Shown here piece by piece: positions 33,108 to 39,389 of a stretch of DNA of 51,061 nucleotides; position 1 is the first letter of the stretch, and each line of letters begins with the position of its first letter. The stretch is from Sporosarcina sp. JAI121 (lineage in GTDB: Bacteria > Bacillota > Bacilli > Bacillales_A > Planococcaceae), in the NCBI RefSeq assembly GCF_013408665.1, contig NZ_JACCCL010000001.1, positions 233,755-284,815 of the forward strand, given 5' to 3'. A program made the translations under genes and the position numbers. The notes under the pieces are model-generated. The model was not told the origin of the DNA. It did no database searches and worked only from the letters and a program-made list of their open reading frames with translations.

Positions 33108-34809
33108 ACACGGCGCAAATCCGCGCAGCGTGTATGCGAGACTGGGTATGGAACCGCCTGCTCGGCTGCTGGATTTCAGTGAAAATGTAAATCCAGCGGG
33201 GCCTCCTGAATCAGTTGCGCAAATTTGGCCACAGTTGCTGGACAGGCTGAAGGCTTATCCGAATCCGGAAGGGGAGCCGTTTCTATCAGCGGCAGCCGAT
33301 TACCACGGCATTTCGGTTGATTATTTATTCGCGGGGAACGGGGCGGCTGAACTGCTCGCACTTTTGGCAGAACGCTATCGTGGAAAGCGAGCGATAGTCG
33401 TGCACCCGACGTTTTCCGAATATGAAGCGACTTTAACGGCGAAAAGCGTCGAGATTGTACGGGTTCTTGCGTCGGAAGATAACGGGTTCAAGTTGCCGCT
33501 TGAAGCGATCCTCGACGGTATGGATTCGGCTTCCGTTGTGTATATCTGCACGCCGAACAATCCGACGGGAATATTGCCTGCGGCTGAGAATTTATTTGAA
33601 ATTATTCGTTACGGCGCTGAAGTGGGGTGTGATGTTGTTTTGGATGAAGCCTTTATCGATTTCGTCGATGAGTCACTGTCCTTCATTCCGGAAATAATGA
33701 ACAATCCACACCTTATTATCGTGCGCTCGATGACAAAAATGTACGCCATTCCGGGAATACGGCTAGGGTACGTTGCGGCAGATCCAACTGTCATAAAGGA
33801 AATAAAAGCACGCGCCCCGCATTGGAACGTTAACGGTTTAGCGGCACAAATCGGAGCGGTTTGTTTACAGGAAGAGTCATACCGTGAACAAGCGATACAA
33901 CGAAGTAACTTGCAACGAGAAAAGATGACACAGTTTTTACTCGAGTATGGCTGCACGGTTACAGATTCGGTAACCAATTTCATTGCATTCACACTGGGAC
34001 CCGGCCGTGATTCCGAAAAATTATACCGGGATATGCTTGCGCGTGGAATCGTCCTCCGCCATTCAGAAAACTTCCGAGGAATGGATGGCAGATGGCTGCG
34101 AATCGGCATGAAAAACCCAGCAGACATGGCCGTACTAAAAGAAGAGCTTCGTAAGTGGTTGGAGGAAAACCCTCTGGGTGACAGTCACCCAGTCAACTCC
34201 GACACTATTCAGATAATTCGTCCGGGGAAACTGACGTTTGTTAGTGGGGGTGTAAGGAGCGGGAAAAGTTCCTATGCGGAGAGATTGCTTGTGGATGAAA
34301 CCGGTAAAAACGGGGGCCGGCTTGTTTATATCGCCTCCGGTACTGCAACGGATCCGGAAATGAAGTTGCGTATCGATTGGCATCGACAAGACCGTTCGAA
34401 TCATAGTTGGACGACTGTTGAACAACCGGTGAAATTGGAGGAGGTTTTGCCTGCGATTCAGCCGGCGGATTATGTATTATGGGATTGTGTCACCACATGG
34501 CTGGCGAACGAGTTATACACAGGTTGGGAAACCGGGAAACCTTGTATCGGCCAATTAGGTTGTATGGAAAAGAAGGAAATGCAACTGTACGAAACAATCG
34601 ACGCGATACTAGGGCAAGCCGCTCACCTCGTCATCGTTTCAAATGAAGTGCTTGATGAACTGCCGTCCGAATACGTGGAAACGGAAATTTACAGTATGTG
34701 GCTGGGGCGTATTCACCAAAAGTTAGTCGCACTAGCAGATACAGCGGTTGAAATGGATTACGGAATTCCGATTGTATGGAAAAGTGAACGTCAGGAGGTG
34801 ACGCAATGA
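33094..34809 (+). CDS. cobD-cobU: Fusion of threonine-phosphate decarboxylase (CobD) and CobU kinase/guanylyltransferase
   Basis: A 571-aa protein. Residues 1 to about 358 are a PLP class II aminotransferase-fold CobD: FSENVNPAGPPE, YICTPNNPTGILP, and the PLP lysine K215 in RSMTKMYAIPGIRLGY. It makes aminopropanol phosphate from threonine phosphate. Residues from about 378 are CobU: P-loop GGVRSGKSSYAE, then the HRQDR segment with the His expected to carry GMP, and VSNEV. The linker (residues 361-373, LGDSHPVNSDTIQ) is encoded by a palindromic repeat element. This makes the fusion look element-mediated, although both parts keep their key residues. Confidence 0.9.
   Translation: MQLPEHGANPRSVYARLGMEPPARLLDFSENVNPAGPPESVAQIWPQLLDRLKAYPNPEGEPFLSAAADYHGISVDYLFAGNGAAELLALLAERYRGKRAIVVHPTFSEYEATLTAKSVEIVRVLASEDNGFKLPLEAILDGMDSASVVYICTPNNPTGILPAAENLFEIIRYGAEVGCDVVLDEAFIDFVDESLSFIPEIMNNPHLIIVRSMTKMYAIPGIRLGYVAADPTVIKEIKARAPHWNVNGLAAQIGAVCLQEESYREQAIQRSNLQREKMTQFLLEYGCTVTDSVTNFIAFTLGPGRDSEKLYRDMLARGIVLRHSENFRGMDGRWLRIGMKNPADMAVLKEELRKWLEENPLGDSHPVNSDTIQIIRPGKLTFVSGGVRSGKSSYAERLLVDETGKNGGRLVYIASGTATDPEMKLRIDWHRQDRSNHSWTTVEQPVKLEEVLPAIQPADYVLWDCVTTWLANELYTGWETGKPCIGQLGCMEKKEMQLYETIDAILGQAAHLVIVSNEVLDELPSEYVETEIYSMWLGRIHQKLVALADTAVEMDYGIPIVWKSERQEVTQ
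34173..34220 (+). repeat. Palindromic element copy inside cobD-cobU
   Basis: CTGGGTGACAGTCACCCAG is a near-perfect palindrome. It continues into a 3' part (ACACTATTCAGA) shared with the copy at 37036. It is in frame and codes for the domain linker. Confidence 0.8.
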
Positions 34810-35642
34810 ATGGGCTAATTGTGTTAGGAACGGCATCGGATTCTGGAAAAACGATGATTTGTACAGCGCTTTGCCGCATATTTTCCGATGAAGGTGTGCG
34901 TGTTACACCGTTCAAATCACAAAACATGTCTGGATTTTCCGCGACAACGGAAAACGGTGAAGAAATGAGTCGCGCGCAATTCATTCAAGCGGCGGCTGCC
35001 AGAACGATTCCTTCGATTTATATGAATCCCATTTTGCTGAAACCGATGGCGGACATGAAGTCGGAAGTCCTCTTTTTCGGGGAGAAGTTTGGCCCCGTAG
35101 CGGGAATGGCATATCGGGAGCAATTTTTCACGCACGGAATTGAAGCGATTCAAACGTCACTTGCCAAACTGGCAGAAACGTATGAAACGGTCATTATTGA
35201 AGGGGCGGGCAGCCCTGCGGAAGTGAATCTCAACGACCGGGAAATCGTCAATATGCGTGTTGCGGAAATTGCGGATGTGCCGGCTGTTTTAGTGGCAGAT
35301 ATTGATCGGGGCGGTGCCATTGCATCAATCGTTGGCACGCTCCAACTTTTACAGCCGGAGCATCGAAAACGTGTCAAAGCCATTATCATCAATAAATTCC
35401 ACGGTGACGTTTCTTTATTCCGGGAGGGTGTTGAATTTATCGAAACCTATACGGGGATTCCGGTCGCGGGCGTTATTCCATTCAAAGTCGATCATGGCAT
35501 TGAAGAGGAAGACATGGAGCGACCGATTATAGAAGCTCCCGCGGGAGTTGACGTTTATGATGCCTGGGCGACACATGTCAAAAAGCATCTCAACTGGCCA
35601 CTTATGAAAGAGATTGTGTCACAATCCGGGGAAGTAAAATGA
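34806..35642 (+). CDS. CbiP/CobQ-like protein lacking the glutamine amidotransferase domain
   Basis: A 278-aa protein matching the N-terminal ATP-dependent half of cobyric acid synthase: GTASDSGKTMICTALCR (P-loop), VTPFKSQNMSGFSA, YMNPILLKPMAD, IIEGAGSPAEVNLNDREIVN and VLVADIDRGGAIASIVGT. Full CbiP is about 500 aa with a class I glutaminase half. That half is missing, yet a CbiP-like terminal tail (YDAWATHVKKHLNW) is kept, as if the centre had been deleted. Cobyric acid synthase is not needed in a salvage-only pathway, so it may be vestigial or altered in role. It overlaps both neighbours by 4 nt. Confidence 0.82.
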   Translation: MNGLIVLGTASDSGKTMICTALCRIFSDEGVRVTPFKSQNMSGFSATTENGEEMSRAQFIQAAAARTIPSIYMNPILLKPMADMKSEVLFFGEKFGPVAGMAYREQFFTHGIEAIQTSLAKLAETYETVIIEGAGSPAEVNLNDREIVNMRVAEIADVPAVLVADIDRGGAIASIVGTLQLLQPEHRKRVKAIIINKFHGDVSLFREGVEFIETYTGIPVAGVIPFKVDHGIEEEDMERPIIEAPAGVDVYDAWATHVKKHLNWPLMKEIVSQSGEVK

Positions 35643-36403
35643 ACGGCGTAATGCTCGCTATTCAATTTTTCACGGCAATCCCGATTCGAAAAGAACTACC
35701 ACTTGGTCGAAAAGAAGTGACCGCAATGTATGTGGCGCTTCCTTTCGTCGGAGCGGCAATCGGGCTCGCGATGTACGGGGTATCGGAACTGCTATTGAAC
35801 GTTTTGAATTTCGGAACGCTTATTGCCGCGGTGTTCATCGTTTTGACCGGGATCATTCTGACCGGGGGATTGCACCTTGATGGCTGGGCGGATACGGGTG
35901 ATGCGTTCTTTTCGTACAAGGATCGCGAAAAACGGCTTGAAATTCTAGAAGATCCACGTCTTGGTGCATTTGGAACGATGGCACTCGTCCTCCTAATCAT
36001 CGTAAAAATCGCTTTGTTCAATGAAATCCTGATGAATGGAACAGGAAGTATTGTAATATTCATCGCTATTCCATTCCTGGCAAGGGCCGCAATGAATGTG
36101 TATTTCACAAAGGTGGGTCTCGCAAAAGATAAAGGCATCGCACACTTTTTCAAAGAGAAGATTGCAGCCGGTACAGTGATCGGATGTTCGGTAATTGGCA
36201 GTGCAGTGATATTATTCGCGGTCGGATTGTTGTTGAAAAACGTTCTTCTCGCGGTTGGCATAGTAGCGGTGATCGTACTAGCACTAGTCATTTTTCGAAA
36301 CTGGTCGTTGAAACATTTCGGCGGTGTCAGTGGGGATTTGTGCGGAGCATTCATTGAGGGAATGGAGGCGGTGCTATGGTTCACGGTTTTGTGCTTTATC
36401 TGA
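35639..36403 (+). CDS. cobS: Adenosylcobinamide-GDP ribazoletransferase
   Basis: A 254-aa integral membrane cobalamin synthase that joins adenosylcobinamide-GDP to alpha-ribazole or its phosphate. LAIQFFTAIPI at the N-terminus and the metal-binding TGGLHLDGWADTGDAFFS are diagnostic, followed by DPRLGAFGTMAL and several helices, then GGVSGDLCGAFIE near the end. It overlaps the preceding stop by 4 nt. Confidence 0.95.
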   Translation: MNGVMLAIQFFTAIPIRKELPLGRKEVTAMYVALPFVGAAIGLAMYGVSELLLNVLNFGTLIAAVFIVLTGIILTGGLHLDGWADTGDAFFSYKDREKRLEILEDPRLGAFGTMALVLLIIVKIALFNEILMNGTGSIVIFIAIPFLARAAMNVYFTKVGLAKDKGIAHFFKEKIAAGTVIGCSVIGSAVILFAVGLLLKNVLLAVGIVAVIVLALVIFRNWSLKHFGGVSGDLCGAFIEGMEAVLWFTVLCFI

Positions 36404-36990
36404 TAAGGCACCTTCCGACTGCAGGCAATCAAGAACGGAAGTACATTGGCTGGACGGACGAACCGATTTTGAAATCGGAAGAATGGGATTGGAAATTGTG
36501 TGGGTGCCTGTCACCTTTACAATTCGTTTACGGAAGCGACCTTCTCCGTTCGAGACAAAGTGCAGCACTCTATTTCCCGAAAGCGACTTTTGAGGCGGAT
36601 GCCGATTGGCGTGAATGCAATTTTGGCGGGTTTGAAGGGAAAACATATGCAGAACTTGAAAAGAATAAGGCGTATAGAAATTGGATTGACAATCCGTATG
36701 AGATTTCACCGCCTGGCGGAGAAAGTTTAAGGGATGTGGAAACGCGTGTACTTGCCGCGCTCAGGCGATTGCCTAATGAAGCGGTTGTCGTGACGCATGG
36801 CGGACCGATCCGTGCAATCCTGACGAAGTTATCATCCGAAGAAAAAGCGTTCTGGTCTTGGGACATCCCGCACGGCACGGGCTACCGACTTGAATGGGAA
36901 AGTGAAAAAGCATTCAAGGAGGGAAAACCATGCACGTTTTTATCGGCGGTGCCCACAACGGCAAGCGGGAATACGTTAGAAAGTGGCTGA
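36376..36990 (+). CDS. cobC: Histidine phosphatase family protein, probable alpha-ribazole phosphatase
   Basis: A 204-aa phosphoglycerate-mutase-like phosphatase. LYLIRHLPTAG holds the phosphorylated His, YGSDLLRSRQSA and ECNFGGFEGKTYAEL are conserved, and VVTHGGPIRAIL has the second His. In the operon it should dephosphorylate alpha-ribazole-phosphate or adenosylcobalamin-phosphate. A palindromic element codes for the CGCLSPLQF stretch before YGSDL, in frame. It overlaps cobS by 28 nt, and its last 61 nt are shared with the next gene. Confidence 0.87.
   Translation: MVHGFVLYLIRHLPTAGNQERKYIGWTDEPILKSEEWDWKLCGCLSPLQFVYGSDLLRSRQSAALYFPKATFEADADWRECNFGGFEGKTYAELEKNKAYRNWIDNPYEISPPGGESLRDVETRVLAALRRLPNEAVVVTHGGPIRAILTKLSSEEKAFWSWDIPHGTGYRLEWESEKAFKEGKPCTFLSAVPTTASGNTLESG
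36492..36535 (+). repeat. Palindromic element copy inside cobC
   Basis: AATTGTGTGGGTG and CACCTTTACAATT are near-complementary arms around CCTGT. The core GGTGCCTGTCACC is shared with the copy near 45080. Confidence 0.75.
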
Positions 36991-37349
36991 AAGAGCAAGG
37001 CAAACACAACGTACAATGGATAGAAGGGAATTGTCTGGGTGGCAGTCACCTAGACAATTCAGACACTATTCAGACAACTGTTATAGCTGGGATTGAGAAG
37101 TGGCTAGCGGAGACGGATTTGTCGGAGGAAGCGGCGATTGAATATGTTATGAAATGCACTGCCAACCGTGATGTGGTATTTATTTTGACGGATATCGGAC
37201 GTGGAATTGTGCCTGTAGATGCACAGCAACGGAACTTGCGCGATGTTTGCGGCCGACTTTACCAGCGGATGATGGCGGATGCGGATGAAGTGACACGGAT
37301 TTGGTATGGCCTTGCAAAAACAATAAAGAAAAGGGGAGATTTTGAATGA
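36930..37349 (+). CDS. Second CobU-like protein, short
   Basis: A 139-aa protein whose ends match CobU: an N-terminal GGAHNGKREYVRKWL resembles the P-loop with changed residues, and the C-terminal part (DIGRGIVPVDAQQRNLRDVCGRLYQ...) matches the usual CobU ending NEVGxGIVPE...RDxxGRxNQ. The middle, where the HRxxR segment with the GMP-accepting His should be, is missing and holds an element-derived GNCLGGSHLDNSDTIQ instead. It may keep partial activity, assist the other CobU, or be decaying. AAGGAGGGAAAACC precedes the ATG, a strong site, so it is probably expressed. Confidence 0.75.
   Translation: MHVFIGGAHNGKREYVRKWLKEQGKHNVQWIEGNCLGGSHLDNSDTIQTTVIAGIEKWLAETDLSEEAAIEYVMKCTANRDVVFILTDIGRGIVPVDAQQRNLRDVCGRLYQRMMADADEVTRIWYGLAKTIKKRGDFE
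37028..37080 (+). repeat. Palindromic element copy inside the second cobU-like gene
   Basis: ATTGTCTGGGTG and CACCTAGACAAT are arms (one wobble) around GCAGT. The following ACACTATTCAGACAACT repeats the 3' part seen at 34190-34220. It is in frame. Confidence 0.8.
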
Positions 37350-37927
37350 AAATTTATACACGTACTGGGGATAAAGGGAAAACGAGTTTGATAGGCGGTC
37401 GCGTCGATAAAGATAGCCTTCGAGTAGAAGCATACGGCACGATGGACGAATTGAATTCATTCGTCGGAAAAGCGATGACCGAACTCGATACGGTCATATT
37501 CGCAGATATCCTCACAGACTTGGAAGCGATTCAAAACGAATTGTTCGATGGCGGGGGGGACCTTGCGAACGTCATGAAAGAACGTCATTATAAATTGTCC
37601 GAAGAACCGGTGGAAGTGCTTGAACAGCGCATTGATGTGTTGATGGAAGAAGCACCGCCGCTGGAGAAGTTCATTCTGCCAGGCGGAACACCTGCCGCCG
37701 CAACGCTTCATATTGCACGGACTATCGCGAGACGGGCAGAGCGGCAGACGGTCACACTTTTGAAGGCGGAAGAAGATGTACCGGCAGTGGTACAACGCTA
37801 TTTGAACAGACTTTCCGACTATCTTTTCGTTGCAGCACGCATCGCGAATTCGCGGGTGAACGTACCGGATAACGAATATGTGAGAAGTGCAAAAGTATTC
37901 AGGACGGATAAGAAAAAGGAGGACTGA
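37346..37927 (+). CDS. pduO: PduO-type ATP:cob(I)alamin adenosyltransferase
   Basis: A 193-aa trimeric-fold adenosyltransferase that makes the Co-C bond of adenosylcobalamin. MKIYTRTGDKGKTSLIGG, EAYGTMDELNSFVGKA, ARTIARRAERQTV and NRLSDYLFVAARIAN are the conserved blocks. It overlaps the previous stop by 4 nt. Its product is the cofactor of IcmF encoded downstream. Confidence 0.95.
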   Translation: MKIYTRTGDKGKTSLIGGRVDKDSLRVEAYGTMDELNSFVGKAMTELDTVIFADILTDLEAIQNELFDGGGDLANVMKERHYKLSEEPVEVLEQRIDVLMEEAPPLEKFILPGGTPAAATLHIARTIARRAERQTVTLLKAEEDVPAVVQRYLNRLSDYLFVAARIANSRVNVPDNEYVRSAKVFRTDKKKED

Positions 37928-37930
37928 CCG

Positions 37931-38416
37931 ATGCAATTGAAACGGCTCACGTTGACAGCGCTGTTTGCCACACTCTGTGTCATCGGCGGGTTGATCAAAA
38001 TCCCGTCAGGCATCGGTTCATTGGCGCTCGACACAGTGCCGGCGCTAATTTCGGCAGCGTTTCTTCCGCCTGTATTTTCGGGGATTGCCGCGATGCTTGG
38101 GCACACAGCCTCTGCAATGTACGCCGGTTTCCCTTTAGGGCCATTGCATGCGCTCATCGCACTTGAAATGTTCGCGATTATTATCGTCTTTGCCCGCCTG
38201 CACAAAGCGGGGCACAGTGAGATGAAGTGGATCTTTTTCATAGTAGCCAATGGTTTGCTAGCACCCTTACCATTCTATTTCCTAATATCACCGGCATTTT
38301 TCCTTGGCGCGGTTCCATTTCTATTGCTCGCGACAATCGTCAACGCGGTTGTTGCAGCAGTAGTCATGCCGTCATTGCAGCATGTAGCGGCTGGGCGCAT
38401 GAGGCTACTACGATGA
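37931..38416 (+). CDS. cblT: ECF transporter S component, probable alpha-ribazole transporter
   Basis: A 161-aa protein with five or six hydrophobic segments in the ECF S-component style (LTLTALFATLCVIGGLIKIP, LGHTASAMYAGFPLGPLHALIA). Coupled directly to the next gene (ATGA overlap) and inside a B12 operon without cobT, it fits CblT, the alpha-ribazole transporter paired with the kinase CblS in Listeria and Geobacillus. A corrinoid S component such as CbrT is the alternative. The family call rests partly on context. Confidence 0.7.
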   Translation: MQLKRLTLTALFATLCVIGGLIKIPSGIGSLALDTVPALISAAFLPPVFSGIAAMLGHTASAMYAGFPLGPLHALIALEMFAIIIVFARLHKAGHSEMKWIFFIVANGLLAPLPFYFLISPAFFLGAVPFLLLATIVNAVVAAVVMPSLQHVAAGRMRLLR

Positions 38417-39108
38417 GTACTTCGATGAGGAATGCCATTGATATCGGCGGCGGTTACATCGTCACAACTGACAATTCAGGCGGCATCGGTGAAAAGCCAC
38501 AGGATATTGTCACTGTGCCGGACCGCATAACCGCGTATTTTGCTACGCGTGTCGCACTGCTTGAACAATGGGCGGCGCATGCGGAACCTGTCGCGATCCT
38601 TATCCACAATTTCAGCGGCAGCGCCAGTTGGAAAAATTACGTGGCGGGTGTCACGGATTTATTCCACGAGTCGGGGCTAGAAGTTCCGTCAATCAGCGGA
38701 AGTTCAGAAACGAATATGGAACTTGTCCAGTCGGCGATGGCAGTGACGATGATAGGGAAAAAAATAGAGTCACCGACGGAAGAAAATAGTTCGTGGTTTA
38801 CATACGGGTCGCCACTTGTTGGGGATGAAGTGCGAGACCGTGCAGAAGAAATTGCTTCTGTAGCTCTTATTCATGCAGCCAAGAAAAGTGGAATTATCCA
38901 TCGTGTTTGGCCGGTTGGCTCACGTGGGATTTTGGAAGAAGTCCGTTTGATGGTTGGAAATGAAGAAGCAAGGGTCGAAAGCGTACTGGATACAGCAAAA
39001 TCAGCCGGACCGTCAACCGTTGTGATTCTTGCGGTTCTTGAAACGCAGGTGGCTAAAGCCGAAGTATTATTCGGCGCATACTTGAATAAATTAACGATTA
39101 TCACTTGA
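38413..39108 (+). CDS. cblS: Probable alpha-ribazole kinase CblS
   Basis: A 231-aa protein resembling the ThiL/AIR-synthase-type kinase fold: IDIGGGYIVTTDNSGGIGEKPQDIV, AYFATRVALLEQW, SGSSETNMELVQSAMAVTMIG. CblS phosphorylates alpha-ribazole to alpha-ribazole-phosphate, bypassing CobT. No cobT is present in the operon, which supports this. ATG 38413 overlaps the preceding stop. ATG 38425 is possible. It is the last gene of the operon, and a terminator follows at once. Confidence 0.72.
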   Translation: MSTSMRNAIDIGGGYIVTTDNSGGIGEKPQDIVTVPDRITAYFATRVALLEQWAAHAEPVAILIHNFSGSASWKNYVAGVTDLFHESGLEVPSISGSSETNMELVQSAMAVTMIGKKIESPTEENSSWFTYGSPLVGDEVRDRAEEIASVALIHAAKKSGIIHRVWPVGSRGILEEVRLMVGNEEARVESVLDTAKSAGPSTVVILAVLETQVAKAEVLFGAYLNKLTIIT

Positions 39109-39138
39109 AACCTGCATCGGTATTGCAGGTTTTTCTTT
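39108..39138 (+). terminator. Terminator of the cobalamin operon
   Basis: AAACCTGCA is a perfect inverted repeat of TGCAGGTTT around a 7-nt loop, followed by TTCTTTT. Confidence 0.85.
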
Positions 39139-39150
39139 TCGTAAACAATA

Positions 39151-39236
39151 TGACCGACCATATCTTTCTATCGACCGACCATAACCACCGTCGAACCGAC
39201 CATATCCGCAGCCGAACCGACCATATCCATCCCACC
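39151..39236. repeat. 21-bp-period tandem repeat array, subfamily B
   Basis: Four units of ACCGACCATA plus an 11-bp variable part (ATATC..., AACC..., ATCCGC..., ATCCAT...), at exact 21-bp spacing. Same monomer as 23838-23958 but with diverged variable halves. Confidence 0.88.
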
Positions 39237-39281
39237 CCCTTGCAAACTTCTCTAATATCTCAAAACTATCTAAACTTTTAG

Positions 39282-39310
39282 TTGACTGAATGCTCATTCA
39301 TAATTAAACT
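39282..39310 (+). promoter_or_regulatory. Promoter of fadF with overlapping operator-like palindrome
   Basis: TTGACT (39282-39287), 17-bp spacer, TAAACT (39305-39310). The imperfect palindrome TGACTGAATGCTCATTCA (39283-39300) fills the spacer and resembles the operators of TetR-type fatty-acid regulators such as FadR. A close copy precedes the thiolase gene. Confidence 0.55.
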
Positions 39311-39389
39311 AGAAAATAGACATCGACATAATTCCAATTTTCGACTACACTATCTTTACTATTCAAACAATTTGGAAGGGGAGAATAAA

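Noticed and set aside
35662..36432. 256-aa minus-strand frame
   Set aside because: It is the antisense shadow of cobS, whose motifs and overlaps are unambiguous.
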